Positions 42,711 through 53,700 of a stretch of 64,000 bases of DNA are shown here, in pieces. Made by a program: the position numbers and the translations under genes. The stretch is from Caryophanales bacterium UBA4278 (lineage in GTDB: Bacteria > Bacillota_I > Bacilli_A > RFN20 > CAG-826), in assembly GCA_002395065.1 (NCBI GenBank), contig DGVS01000007.1:62001-126000 (forward strand), given 5' to 3'. The notes beneath the pieces are model-generated. The model searched no databases. It was not told the origin of the DNA and saw only the letters and a list, made by a program, of their open reading frames with translations. Positions within the stretch are counted from its first letter, which is position 1. Each line of letters opens with the position of its first letter.

Positions 42711-44105
42711 ATGTCTAAGTACGGAGTTTTATTAGCTATCTCATCATTACCTGGTTCTCATGGAATCGGTGATTTTGGTAACCAAGCATATCGATTTATA
42801 AATTGGTTAAAGAAGAACGACTATTCCTACTGGCAGATTCTTCCTCTTAATCCAATTGGTCCCGGACATTCTCCATACATGTCAACATGCAGTGAAGCAA
42901 TTGAACCAAGATACATTTCACTCGATAAATTAACTGAAATTGGTCTTCTTCCAAAGGTGAAGAAATATCACTCAACTTCTGGAAGAGTCAATTATGAGAA
43001 AGTTTGGCCATTTAAAGAAAAGTATCTAAAGATAGCGTTCAATAACGATGAGCAAAAGATCCACTTTGTTAAAGAATTTGAATCATCCCATCCGTGGGTT
43101 AAAGCATTTGCCGTTTTTTCATGTTTAAAAAAGAAATATAACAACACTTCTTGGAATACATGGAGTGAGGAAGACAAACATTTTGATTTTTCAAAAGATA
43201 TTCCAGATGATGAATGCCTATTTATTGAATGGTGTCAAGCTGTTGCCTATAAGCAATGGGAGAATGTTTTATCTTACGCTCGTCAAAACGAGATCAAGAT
43301 TATTGCCGATTGTCCATTTTATGTTGGTTTAGAAAGTGTTGATTGCTGGGCTCACAAAGATGAGTTTATCCTTGATGAAAATTATCATCCAACTTTAGTT
43401 AGCGGTTGTCCACCAGATGCTTTCAGTGATGATGGACAGCTTTGGGGAACACCAATTTATAACTTCGAAAAGATGAGAGAAAATGGTTATTCCTTCCTCA
43501 TTAATCGCTTAGCAAATCTATGTAAAACTTGTGATATTCTTCGACTCGATCACTTCCGAGCTTTTGATACGTATTGTGTTATTCCTGCTGAAGATGAAAA
43601 TGCTCGTCGAGGTGAATGGAGAGAAGGACCAAGATACGACTTTTTTGACAAATTATACCAGCAATTTCCGGATATTTCGTTAATTGCAGAAGATTTAGGT
43701 GATATTTTCCAAAGTGTTCACGATCTAAGAAATCACTACAATTTGCCTGGCATGTATGTCACCGAATTTATGATTTTTGATGAGAATTTAAAGAGCAATG
43801 AAAACCAAATTGTTTATCCAGGCACTCATGACAATAACACCATTAAAGGTTGGTTAAAATCACTGAGCGATGAACAAAGACAATTTTTAAAAAACAAATT
43901 CAAATGTCCATCATTGTCGGATGGATTTAAACATTATGTATGGAACCAACCATCAAAAATGACAATCTTCCTAATGCAAGATCTTCTCTCACTTAGTGGG
44001 AAAGCTCGTATGAACTTCCCAGGTACAATTGGTTCACCAAACTGGGAATGGAAATTAAGAAGTATGTCCCAACTTTGTTGGCCATCATATCGAAGAGTAA
44101 AATAG
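42711..44105 (+). CDS. malQ: 4-alpha-glucanotransferase (amylomaltase)
   Basis: A 464-residue GH77 enzyme that transfers alpha-1,4-glucan segments between maltodextrins. Motifs: SLPGSHGIGDFG (11-24), SPYMSTC sugar-binding region, DCPFYVGLESVDCW, LRLDHFRAFD with the nucleophile Asp, IAEDLG with the acid/base Glu and YPGTHDNNTIKGW with the third Asp. It starts right after the HAD gene. The branching enzyme follows, so the pair remodels glycogen or maltodextrin. An ACCAGCAATT copy at 43657-43666 encodes Tyr-Gln-Gln-Phe upstream of the IAEDLG motif. Confidence 0.96.
   Translation: MSKYGVLLAISSLPGSHGIGDFGNQAYRFINWLKKNDYSYWQILPLNPIGPGHSPYMSTCSEAIEPRYISLDKLTEIGLLPKVKKYHSTSGRVNYEKVWPFKEKYLKIAFNNDEQKIHFVKEFESSHPWVKAFAVFSCLKKKYNNTSWNTWSEEDKHFDFSKDIPDDECLFIEWCQAVAYKQWENVLSYARQNEIKIIADCPFYVGLESVDCWAHKDEFILDENYHPTLVSGCPPDAFSDDGQLWGTPIYNFEKMRENGYSFLINRLANLCKTCDILRLDHFRAFDTYCVIPAEDENARRGEWREGPRYDFFDKLYQQFPDISLIAEDLGDIFQSVHDLRNHYNLPGMYVTEFMIFDENLKSNENQIVYPGTHDNNTIKGWLKSLSDEQRQFLKNKFKCPSLSDGFKHYVWNQPSKMTIFLMQDLLSLSGKARMNFPGTIGSPNWEWKLRSMSQLCWPSYRRVK
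43654..43676 (+). repeat. ACCAGCAATT motif copy inside malQ
   Basis: ATACCAGCAATTTCCGGATAT keeps the hairpin form (ATACC/GGATAT) but is translated in a different frame from the copy in the HAD gene. Confidence 0.5.
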
Positions 44106-44128
44106 TGGAGTGAAACCGCTATTTTTCT
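44100..44128 (+). terminator. terminator after malQ
   Basis: The stem AAATAGTGG/CCGCTATTT with one G-T pair and a 7-base loop begins in the malQ stop codon and ends in T-run. Confidence 0.8.
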
Positions 44129-44220
44129 TTATCGCGCAGTTATGTGTGGTATGATTTTAATGATGTTAGAGCCTAAATTAATTTAGTGAAAGCATCACAA
44201 GGAGATACAAAAAGAAACTT

Positions 44221-46113
44221 ATGGCATTTGGAATTCTATACGATTTCTTAATGGGACAAACAATCGAGGCCCACAACTACTTTGGGGCTCATTTTGTCGA
44301 TGGTGGTGTGGTTTTCCGTTTATATGCTCCTTGTGCCAATGATGTCTCGGTTATCGGTGAATGGAATAACTGGGACGTTGGCGCAAACAAAATGAGCCGT
44401 GTTGATGATAGTGGAGTTTGGGAAGTTTTCGTTCCAAATCTAAGTAACTATCAAAGATATAAATTTCATTTTATGAATGCTCAAGGTCGATATGTTGATA
44501 AGATTGATCCATACGCATTCTATAGCGAACTTCGTCCAGGAACATGTTCTCGCCTTTTTGATATTCGCAATTTTGCTTGGCATGATGATGAATGGATGAA
44601 AAAGAGAACAAGAAACTTTGATTCCCCAATGTCCATCTATGAAATGCATCTTGGTTCTTGGATTGATCAACCATTTGATGGACATATTCATTCCTACGAA
44701 GAAATTGCTGATCGATTAATTCCTTACCTTAAAGGTATGGGTTATACACACGTTGAAATGATGCCTCTAGTTCAACATCCATTTGATGGTTCCTGGGGTT
44801 ATCAAGGAACAGGATTCTTCTCCGTTGATTCTCGATACGGAAATCCATTCCAGCTCATGTCTTTGGTAGACCGACTTCATCAAGCTGGAATCGGATGTAT
44901 CATTGATTTTGCTCCAGTCCACTTTGCTAAAGACAAATGGGCTTTATGTAGATATGATGGTTCATATTTGTATGAATATTCTAATAAATACCGTGTTTCT
45001 CCATGGGGAAGTTATCAATTTGATTTAGGTAAAGACCCGGTCCGTAGCTTTTTGATGAGCGCGATGAACTACTTTGTTGATTACTACCATTTTGATGGAG
45101 TTCGCGTTGATGCTGTTGCGAACATTGTTTATTACAATGGAGATTCATCAATCGGCACTAATGAGGGAGCAGTAGAGTTTATCAAACGACTTAATGCGAA
45201 GATGCATATTGCTCATAATTCAGTGATGATGATTGCTGAGGACTCCACAGCCTATAGCGGAACAACTCGACCAACTGAATACGGTGGGCTTGGTTTTGAC
45301 TACAAATGGGACCTTGGATGGATGAATGATACTTTAAAGTATTATTCCAAAGATCCAGTTTATAAAAAGTACGAACATAATAAGCTCACATTCTCGATGG
45401 CTTATTTCTACAGCGATAACTTTATGCTTCCTCTTTCTCATGACGAAGTTGTCCATGGAAAGGGAACTATTATTAATAAGATGTGGGGTGATTATCACGA
45501 GAAATTCGCTTTGATCAGAAACCTCTATACATACCAATTTGGTCACCCTGGAAAGAAACTCAATTTTATGGGTAACGAGTTTGCAACATTTGATGAATGG
45601 AACGAAGCCCGTGGCCTTGCTTGGGGCGTGAAACAGTTCCCAATGCATAACGCTGTAACAAAATTAGTTCATGATTTAAATTTCCTTTACCAAAAGGAAA
45701 AAGCAATGTATTTTGAAGAGCATAATCCGGTCCATTTTAGATGGCTGATGGTCGACAATGCTGATCAAAGTGTTTTCGCTTTTGAAAGATGTGTTGATAA
45801 TGACGTTCTTGTTTTTGTCTATAACATGACTCCTAACTTCTATGAAAACTATACGATTCCAATGCTCCATGAAGGAACATTTGAGGAAATCTTTAACTCC
45901 GATAAAAAAGAATATGGTGGAGATGACCAATATAACGGACTACCTCTTCAAACAGGACCAGGAAGTTTTGAAGGACTTCCACATCATTTAACATTCAAAC
46001 TTGGTTCATTTACAGCAGCAATTTTTAAGCGTATTGATCCAAATAAAAAAGTCCTGCAAAAATCCGCTATTTCTAAAAAATCGCCTGCAAAAACCGAAGG
46101 AAAATCAAAATGA
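44221..46113 (+). CDS. glgB: 1,4-alpha-glucan branching enzyme
   Basis: A 630-residue GH13 enzyme that makes alpha-1,6 branches in glycogen. An N-terminal CBM48 domain (VFRLYAPCANDVSVIGEWNN) is followed by the catalytic barrel: FDGVRVDAVANI with nucleophile Asp, MMIAEDSTAY with acid/base Glu and LSHDEVVHGKGT with the third Asp. A C-terminal lysine-rich tail follows. AAGGAG lies 16 bases before the ATG, a long spacing. The last codon overlaps the next gene by 4 bases. No glycogen synthase or phosphorylase gene is within this window. Confidence 0.95.
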   Translation: MAFGILYDFLMGQTIEAHNYFGAHFVDGGVVFRLYAPCANDVSVIGEWNNWDVGANKMSRVDDSGVWEVFVPNLSNYQRYKFHFMNAQGRYVDKIDPYAFYSELRPGTCSRLFDIRNFAWHDDEWMKKRTRNFDSPMSIYEMHLGSWIDQPFDGHIHSYEEIADRLIPYLKGMGYTHVEMMPLVQHPFDGSWGYQGTGFFSVDSRYGNPFQLMSLVDRLHQAGIGCIIDFAPVHFAKDKWALCRYDGSYLYEYSNKYRVSPWGSYQFDLGKDPVRSFLMSAMNYFVDYYHFDGVRVDAVANIVYYNGDSSIGTNEGAVEFIKRLNAKMHIAHNSVMMIAEDSTAYSGTTRPTEYGGLGFDYKWDLGWMNDTLKYYSKDPVYKKYEHNKLTFSMAYFYSDNFMLPLSHDEVVHGKGTIINKMWGDYHEKFALIRNLYTYQFGHPGKKLNFMGNEFATFDEWNEARGLAWGVKQFPMHNAVTKLVHDLNFLYQKEKAMYFEEHNPVHFRWLMVDNADQSVFAFERCVDNDVLVFVYNMTPNFYENYTIPMLHEGTFEEIFNSDKKEYGGDDQYNGLPLQTGPGSFEGLPHHLTFKLGSFTAAIFKRIDPNKKVLQKSAISKKSPAKTEGKSK

Positions 46114-46517
46114 GAACATTCTGGTATAAGTATAAATCACACATTATTACATTCCTAGTTAGCCTTGTTTTTGGTGCCGGAATTTTCTGCCTTTATTTCT
46201 TCTTAAAAGATCAAAGTTTAAGAGCAGCAGTCGATGCTTGTTCAATCGCTGGAGTGGCCTTGATTGGCGCTGGATTAATAGTGATTATTACCCGTCTTGG
46301 AGCCTTTGATACGTTTGCTTTTGGTTTCAAACAATTGTTCACATCGATGTTTAATCGTGATCCGAATGCATATAACTCTATGGCGGATTATAAACTGCAA
46401 AAATATGACGAACGACAAAAGAAGAAAAAGACCTATTTAATGCTCTTTTTATCTGGTCTTCTTTACCTTCTCGCAGTCGTTGTTTTAGAGATCATTTTAG
46501 GTCTAAATATTAAATAA
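46110..46517 (+). CDS. DUF3899-like membrane protein
   Basis: A 135-residue protein with membrane segments at about 11-33, 42-62 and 107-130, a central GAFDTFAFGFKQLF motif and a charged loop with DYKLQKYDERQKKKK. This matches small DUF3899 membrane proteins of Bacillota, whose function is unknown. It is translationally coupled to glgB by a 4-base overlap, although a role in glycogen metabolism is not implied. Confidence 0.75.
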   Translation: MRTFWYKYKSHIITFLVSLVFGAGIFCLYFFLKDQSLRAAVDACSIAGVALIGAGLIVIITRLGAFDTFAFGFKQLFTSMFNRDPNAYNSMADYKLQKYDERQKKKKTYLMLFLSGLLYLLAVVVLEIILGLNIK

Positions 46518-46643
46518 GTTTTCACACAAATATGTGCTCACAAATGTGCCTATGCACAATTTTTATTATTGCATACTCGCACAGTGGTATATATAATATA
46601 CGCAATTACTATTATCGTGTACTCGCACGAAGGAGGTAATGTT
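46518..46643 (+). promoter_or_regulatory. control region of the subtilase-Opp operon
   Basis: A weak terminator-like hairpin (TGTGC/GCACA plus T-rich, about 46545-46566) ends the glgB unit. Then two direct copies of TACTCGCAC (46574-46582 and 46620-46628), 46 bases apart, flank a palindromic GTATAT/ATATAC segment containing a TATAAT -10 box (about 46588-46602). AAGGAGG at 46630-46636 is the ribosome site. The paired repeats around the -10 box look like binding sites for a regulator acting in phase on the helix. Confidence 0.5.
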
Positions 46644-49600
46644 ATGAAGAAAAGTCGATTACTCTGCGGCGTAATTGCAACTATGTCTTTAGGAACAATC
46701 GGTGTCTCAACTGGTGCAATCAAGTCTGTTGAAGCATTAGAGCCTGATACTCGGGTGATTGTTAAACTCAACAAAGACATTGAGGATATTTCTTCTGAGG
46801 AAGCTATATCCCAACAAGAAAAACTCTTTTCTCGTATTCGTTATGCCGTTAATCCAAATGTTGAATTGATTAACCATTTTAATGTTCTCAATAACGCGAT
46901 GACCATTAAGGTTAACAAGGAAGATATTAAGAAAATCGAAGAACTTTCTGGTGTTGAAAAGGTCTATAAAGATAAATTTCACGTCAAGAAATCTAACACT
47001 AAAGGTACTACTTTTAAGGTTAAGAAAGCCGCAACTGACGAAATTGATCAAAATGAAAACGTTTCCGCTCGAACCATGCGCAAGCCGGGTTATGATGACG
47101 GAACAGGTAACATTCTTCCAGGAACCACATATGATGGTGAAGGAACTGTTGTTGCGATTTTGGACAATGAATTCTACTTCCAAGGTGAAACAAGCGAATC
47201 TGCTGCTTGGCACCACGAAGTCTTTGAACCACTTGATGAAAGCGTCAATGTCCGTTTCAAAAAAGGCGAATGGAACACAAAGTACAAAACTAAGTTCCAA
47301 CTATTCTTAAATGCTTATAAGAACAGTGATACTTCTAGTGGTCTTAAGTTAGACCAACCAGGAAAAGAAGGATCCCTTTACTTTAATAGTAAGGTTCCAT
47401 TCTATTATGACTATGGTGGTTCATCCGAAACTGGAAATAGTTCTGATGCTATTCCAGATTTTGATGTCCATAGTGATCTCGACTACCATGGTAGTCACGT
47501 TGCATCAATTACTGCTGCTAACGCTCCTGAATACAAAGGAATCGCTCCAAAAGCCCAATTAGCTTGTATGAAAGTCTTCACTGAATACAAGGCTGGTGAT
47601 ATTGCTAAAGAATTAGGCTTTGGTGATAGTAATGGAGGTTATGATTCCTGCATTCTTCAAGCTCTTGAAGACTGCCGTACACTTGGTGTTGATGGAATCA
47701 ACATGTCCCTTGGTAGTGACTTAAGTGAATTTGACGATGATGATCTCGCGATGGAAACCATTCGAAAGATGGTTGAGGAAGATAGCATCTTAACATCCAT
47801 TTCTAATGGTAATGCTGGTAAGGATTCCTATGCCTTCGCTGGTGGATACGCTAACTGGACAAACGAAATGGTCGAAACCGGTATTCTTGGTAGCTATGCT
47901 AACAATCCAGCTTCGATGTCCATTGGTAGTGCTCACCCAGATTATATTTACTATAAGACCGGTATTAGATGTGAAGACGCCAATATCGCTTATGATGACC
48001 AAATCGTTAATAACGAACGTTATCCAAGTGAATATGATACCGAATTCAAGATGCGTGATCTTGTCGCAAGTCTTGAAGACAAACTTGAATGGGTTTATGT
48101 TCCAGGTTTCGGTACTGTCAACGACTATAACAGTGTCAAAGTTGATGGTAAGATTGCGGTTGTTAACCGTGGATCCATCTCCTTTGCTGATAAATATGCT
48201 AACGCTGTCAGTAAAGGTGCTAAAGGTCTGTTCATCATTAATAACGACCCAACTGAAACAGACTTTACATTCCGTTGCTCGTTTGGTGATGACTTCTATC
48301 CAACAATGCCTTGTGCTGTTGTCTTGTTTAAAGACAAACCATATTTTGAAACGAAACGTTCAGGTTCATTTACCTTTATTGAAAAAGAACTTTCTAAAGA
48401 TAGTGCTGCTCGCACAATGTCATCCTTCTCTAGTGATGGTGCACGTAGTGACCTAGATATTAAGCCAGAAATTACTGCTCCAGGTGATATTATCCGTGGT
48501 GCTGTTCCACCTCAAACTGCTGAAGATAAGGCAGATACTCCTTTAACAACATATGAGTACCTTTCAGGTACTTCTATGTCCGCACCAAACTATGCTGGTG
48601 CTCAATCTGTTGTTCTTTCAAAAGTTAGCGGACCACTCATCCAAGATGGTGAACTTAGTGATGCTGACTTAAAAGTTATTAAAGAAGAACGCAAAAAAGT
48701 GAACATGCGTTTAATGTCCACAGCTAACCCAATGAACGATGCGGAAGCTAATCCTGAAACAGGAAAAGTTAATTACGCTTCTCCACGTGTGCAAGGTGCT
48801 GGTATGGCGGACATTTATGGCGCACTCAACTCTAAAGTCTACCTTGAAGGATTTAAGGTTGTTAATGGAGAAGAAGTCGGTTTAGGTAAATCCAAGATCG
48901 AGCTCCACAACAATGCTGATATCAACAAAGGTGACGTGAAACTCTCCTTCTACGCTCATAACGAAGGAACTGAAACTCTTAATTACAAAGTAAAACTGAC
49001 TGTGATGCGTCCTGCTCAAGCCGAAAACAACAAGATCATTACAGATGATTACAATTACCTCGGAGAAGTTGATTCTTTTGAAAAACTTCCTGGTATTCAA
49101 TACTACGATGACTCCTATAAGGAAGTTGTTTACACCCAAGGTACTGCTTCATATAAAGATGTTTATAAAGTTACTAAACAGTTGAAGTATTACCGTACCG
49201 AAGAGGACTTTAAGGCGGAAACAAATCCGGTCATCATTGAACCAGATACTTACTATGTAAGTAGCCAAGTTGTTGATGCCAGTGAAGGCGTTGTTTATGA
49301 ATCACTTCCAACTCACAAATATTTATCCACCAAAGACGTTGTCTTAGATGTCATTGAAGGACAAAGCGTGAGCATTCAACCAGGCAAATCAAAAATCACG
49401 ATTAACCCATATTCCTTAAAGGATGAAGATAAACGCGCCATCCTTGAAGCCTACCAATATGGAACATACATTGAAGGCTTTGTTGAACTCATCGCCGATG
49501 GCTTCTATGAAGACCTCTCGATGCCATTCCTTGGTTTCTATGGTGGTGGAGACGTCATTGAAGGACAAACTTATAGTTCTGCTCCAATCGTCGAGGAATT

Positions 49601-50774
49601 CCAATTCGAAAAGAAATATGGGCAAATCTATCCAAGCGATCTAATTAATGACGCCGCAAAACTCCTTGTCGGTAAAGATAACACTGACATGGGTTCATTA
49701 TGGATGGTCGGTTATGCCGATTCTCCAGATTCCATCTCCACAGATCAGATTTTAAAGAATGATCGTAACATTACCCAACTCAATGGATTCTATCCAGTTG
49801 GTACTGATCCTCTCACATTTAGTGATGATGATGCCGCGAACAACATTTATGTTGGTAATGCTGAAAAGACCAACACAATGATTATTCAACAGTTCGTCTT
49901 ACGATCTGTGAGAAACAACTACTTTACAATCACGAATAAAGAAACTGGTAAAGTCGTTTATCGTTCCGCATTAGAAGATATGCTTTATGGAACAACAAAC
50001 GACGAGTACGCCTTATATAAGTCCCATCTTGAAGGTGGCTACCTCAGTGGTGGTTATGTCGCTCATAGAGCGTTCGCCATTGTGCCTCTCTATGATGAGT
50101 CGACTCGTGCAAGATTCCCAGATGGTAGTTATGAGATTAAGTTTAATTATCAACTCAACGCCACTGGAGAATGGATTTCTAAATCCTATAACATGCACTT
50201 CGATAACACCCCACCAAAGGTGACTAAACTTTATCAACACGAAGGAAAAGTTCGTATTGAAGTCCAAGATGCTGCATTATCTTATCTCACTGTTGGTTAT
50301 ACCAACATTCCAATGGAATATGATGAGAAACGCCAAGTCTACTTTGTTGATATTGATCCAGACTTCATTGAATCAAGCATCAGCGAGCTTGGACGTACAC
50401 TTGATGGACAATATCGTCTCTATTTAAGCCCAGTGGACAAAGCATTTGGCTCGAGTGGAGCGATTATCCACTTTAAAGAAACTGGCAATTATGATGACTT
50501 CACAATTGTCCAGAATCGTTATTTAAAATCCAACCACGACTTTAAAGTCGGTGAAGATGGCAAGATCACATTCATCGAAATCGATGATTATGGCATGGAA
50601 CATGTTGTGACCTTTGACTCAACAATCTCTGTTGCGGAAGGTCATAAACCTGATGCATCCAAAGATCTCGCTGTCGCCATCACCGTTCCAGTTGTGATTG
50701 GTGCCGCATTATTTATCGGAGGCACTATTGTGATTACCAAAGGTCTCCGTCGAAAACGCTTAAGAAAACATTAA
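46644..50774 (+). CDS. cell-surface subtilisin-like (S8) protease, lactocepin type
   Basis: A 1376-residue surface protease. Signal peptide (1-29), I9-like propeptide (about 33-115), S8 catalytic domain with Asp174 in VAILDNEF, His282 in YHGSHVAS and Ser644 in GTSMSAP, and a protease-associated (PA) domain inserted between His and Ser (about 440-590), as in lactocepins. Residues about 720-1340 are beta-rich Fn3-like modules; a C-terminal membrane helix (about 1343-1366) with a basic tail anchors it. The ATG at 46644 is set by AAGGAGG. It heads a 15-kb operon with Opp genes, so it probably supplies peptides for import. Confidence 0.93.
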   Translation: MKKSRLLCGVIATMSLGTIGVSTGAIKSVEALEPDTRVIVKLNKDIEDISSEEAISQQEKLFSRIRYAVNPNVELINHFNVLNNAMTIKVNKEDIKKIEELSGVEKVYKDKFHVKKSNTKGTTFKVKKAATDEIDQNENVSARTMRKPGYDDGTGNILPGTTYDGEGTVVAILDNEFYFQGETSESAAWHHEVFEPLDESVNVRFKKGEWNTKYKTKFQLFLNAYKNSDTSSGLKLDQPGKEGSLYFNSKVPFYYDYGGSSETGNSSDAIPDFDVHSDLDYHGSHVASITAANAPEYKGIAPKAQLACMKVFTEYKAGDIAKELGFGDSNGGYDSCILQALEDCRTLGVDGINMSLGSDLSEFDDDDLAMETIRKMVEEDSILTSISNGNAGKDSYAFAGGYANWTNEMVETGILGSYANNPASMSIGSAHPDYIYYKTGIRCEDANIAYDDQIVNNERYPSEYDTEFKMRDLVASLEDKLEWVYVPGFGTVNDYNSVKVDGKIAVVNRGSISFADKYANAVSKGAKGLFIINNDPTETDFTFRCSFGDDFYPTMPCAVVLFKDKPYFETKRSGSFTFIEKELSKDSAARTMSSFSSDGARSDLDIKPEITAPGDIIRGAVPPQTAEDKADTPLTTYEYLSGTSMSAPNYAGAQSVVLSKVSGPLIQDGELSDADLKVIKEERKKVNMRLMSTANPMNDAEANPETGKVNYASPRVQGAGMADIYGALNSKVYLEGFKVVNGEEVGLGKSKIELHNNADINKGDVKLSFYAHNEGTETLNYKVKLTVMRPAQAENNKIITDDYNYLGEVDSFEKLPGIQYYDDSYKEVVYTQGTASYKDVYKVTKQLKYYRTEEDFKAETNPVIIEPDTYYVSSQVVDASEGVVYESLPTHKYLSTKDVVLDVIEGQSVSIQPGKSKITINPYSLKDEDKRAILEAYQYGTYIEGFVELIADGFYEDLSMPFLGFYGGGDVIEGQTYSSAPIVEEFQFEKKYGQIYPSDLINDAAKLLVGKDNTDMGSLWMVGYADSPDSISTDQILKNDRNITQLNGFYPVGTDPLTFSDDDAANNIYVGNAEKTNTMIIQQFVLRSVRNNYFTITNKETGKVVYRSALEDMLYGTTNDEYALYKSHLEGGYLSGGYVAHRAFAIVPLYDESTRARFPDGSYEIKFNYQLNATGEWISKSYNMHFDNTPPKVTKLYQHEGKVRIEVQDAALSYLTVGYTNIPMEYDEKRQVYFVDIDPDFIESSISELGRTLDGQYRLYLSPVDKAFGSSGAIIHFKETGNYDDFTIVQNRYLKSNHDFKVGEDGKITFIEIDDYGMEHVVTFDSTISVAEGHKPDASKDLAVAITVPVVIGAALFIGGTIVITKGLRRKRLRKH

Positions 50775-50789
50775 TTAGGAGGTAAACGA

Positions 50790-53700
50790 ATGAAAAAAAC
50801 TCACATTATATCATTTGCTTTTGCTGCCCTAATGAGTGTTGCAGCTCTTTCAGGCTGTTCGAAAAATGGAAGTGATATTCCACTTGAGTTCGACTTCTCC
50901 ATTGGTATTGAAGGTGATTATTCCGCGTTAGAGATCTCTGATCAAAAGTATCGCCTTGTTGTCTATGACAACGGTGTAGATACCCAACGTCGTGAATACA
51001 CTTACAAATCATCTAATGAAGCCTACGCAAGTGTCGTACCAACCACAGGTTTTATTACCACACACGCACCAGGACGAGTCCGATTTACGGTCACCGAAAC
51101 TAGATCTGGTATTGAAGAATACAAGGTCATTAACGTTATCGAAGCTTCGGATAAAGCAACTGGTGGATATAACTATTCCGCAGCCGCAACAGAAGAGCAA
51201 ATTGATGAACGTACAGAAATCCTTGGCAAACTAGAAAAGTATGCCATGGACACACATTTAACTGGTATTTCTCTATTTGAGAATGGCGGTTATGTCTGTT
51301 ATAGCGATCGTTCCCATGATTTACTTGGTGATCGTCGTTATGTCACCGGCTTTGGTTATGGTCTACTTTCTGATAGTGATCCATTTACTGAACCACTTTC
51401 TGGTAGTGCCGTTGATAAAGAATTTCCACTTTACTACCACACCGCAAGTAGTTCTGACCCATTAACAATTAATGCGTTAGATGCTTCTGGTAGCCAAGTT
51501 AGTGATCTATCTGGCTACATTACTTCAAGTTACTTCTCCACGAAGTTAAACAATGAAGGCACAAACGCGATTTGGTATCCGCTTTTAGCGGATCGTAACG
51601 CACACGTTACTGATCCAGAAACCGATAACCCAATGATGTTCCATCTTGGACCAAAGAACGGTTCTGGAATGTATACTGGCTGGAGAATCTATGTCCGTAC
51701 CGACTTAGCTTATAAGTATAATGGTACCTTAGCTAACCCAGATCCAGCTTACCAATCATTTAACAACTACCCAGTGAAATTAGCTGACTACGAATTCGCC
51801 CTTCGTTTCCTTTTAACAGGTTCACATAACCTCAAACGTGGTAACGAAATGGCCGCGGATACTTCGTATGGTATTAAAGGCGCCAATAGCTACAACGCTT
51901 TGACTAAGTCATCGACCAGTGACGCCTTTAATGAAACAACCTGGGAAAACATGAAGAAGAGCCATAAGCTCGGTATTCGTACTGGTGAAGTCACTGCTGA
52001 TAAACCAGAGGTTTATGAAGGTGAAGGAAGAAACTATCCAGTTGGTAAATACATTGAGTTTGAATTAATCAACCCAATTGACTCATTTACCGCGATGTAT
52101 ACTCTTTCCTCTTCGCTTTATTCACCTCTTCCAAAGGAATTCATCCAGAAGATTGGCGCCCGTGCTGATGGTGAAATTGATGATGAATCGATCAAACGTG
52201 CTTCCAAACGTTATGGAACATTCAACAATAACGATACTGTTCCTTCACAAATGAAGAACAACATTGTTGAATCAACCATCTGTTTAGGTGCTTACTACTT
52301 AAATAAATGGGATAAGGAAACACGTATTGTGTTTACCCATAACACTGATTGGTTCGAATACAAAGAAGGACGTTACCAAATCGAAGGTGTTCGTATGCGT
52401 ATCAACACCTCGATTAACGAAAACCCAGACGCCTACTATAACGACTTTATTAATGGTAACCTCGACTCCTGTTCTCTCCCACAAAAACACTTAAAGGAGA
52501 AGAGTAACGTTGAATTACATTGTCGTAAGGTGCCAGGTGACTCGGTCTTTAAACTAAATGTTAACTCTTGTACAAGAGAACAATGGGACGAAAGATTCGG
52601 CCCAAGTGGAAAGATTTCTGCTGGACACTCCTGGGATGTTAAACCTTGGATGTCGAACGATGCGTTCTTAAATGGTTTATTCTGGTCGATTGACCGTAAA
52701 TCATTCGCTGAAAAACGTGGTGTTGAACCATCGATTAACTATTTTTCTGATAGTTACATGTCTTATCCACAAAAGAATATTTCTTATAACTCCACCCAAG
52801 CGCATAAAGATGCGGTGAAGTCATACCATAACGTGATCAACAAAGGTGGAGAACAAATTGATGACTACGGCTATAACAAAGATAAAGCCGTAACATATTT
52901 TAAAACCGCTGTTTCACAACTTGTGAAACAAGGCAAACTGAACTACGGTACTAGTGAAAATCCAACCGTGATCAAGATTGAAATCTGGTGGATGTATCAA
53001 TCAGATATTACTGATTATGGTACCGATATTAAGGGTTATTTTGAAACAGCATTCAATGATCCAAGTGTCTCGCATGGACGTATTAAATTAAATGTTGTTA
53101 ATAACGCTGTTACCGTGTGGGAATACGTTTATGACCAACACCTCCAAGTCGGTGAATTTGACCTCGGCTTTGGTGCGATTAGTGGTAACACATATAACCC
53201 ATTAAACTTCTTAGAAGTTTTAAAATCAGATAACTCTTCAACATTCACTTTGAACTGGGGTGCTGATACTTCCAAGATCGATGACCGTTATCCTCTTGTA
53301 TATAAGGATAATAAATATTCATTTGATGCTCTTTGGGAAGTTGCTGACCATGGTGGTGTTGTGAAAGACGGTGTTAACGTCAAACCTGTTGAAGAATGTT
53401 ATCTTTCAACATTCTCCACTCTTTCTAGCGGCTCAGCTAAGACTGATACTAGCGTAGAACTTGAATACAAGTTCGTTGAAGACGTTGGTGAGTCTGTCAA
53501 GTTTGCGATGGAATCCGTGTCTCTTTACGTTATTGGCGGCCAAATCTTCGGAGAAGATGATGGTGTTTCATACGATAAAGACGCACACATGATTACATTA
53601 ACTTACGATGCCCAGAAAGCCATTGAAGAAAGCATCCAGAAAGCAAATAAATGGGATGCCGCAACATACACGGGAGATGAAAAGTACAAAGATCACTTGA

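Noticed and set aside
46737..47300. 187-codon open frame on the minus strand inside the S8 protease gene
   Set aside because: It lies wholly antisense to a gene with a signal peptide, catalytic motifs and a ribosome site; composition is that of a shadow frame.
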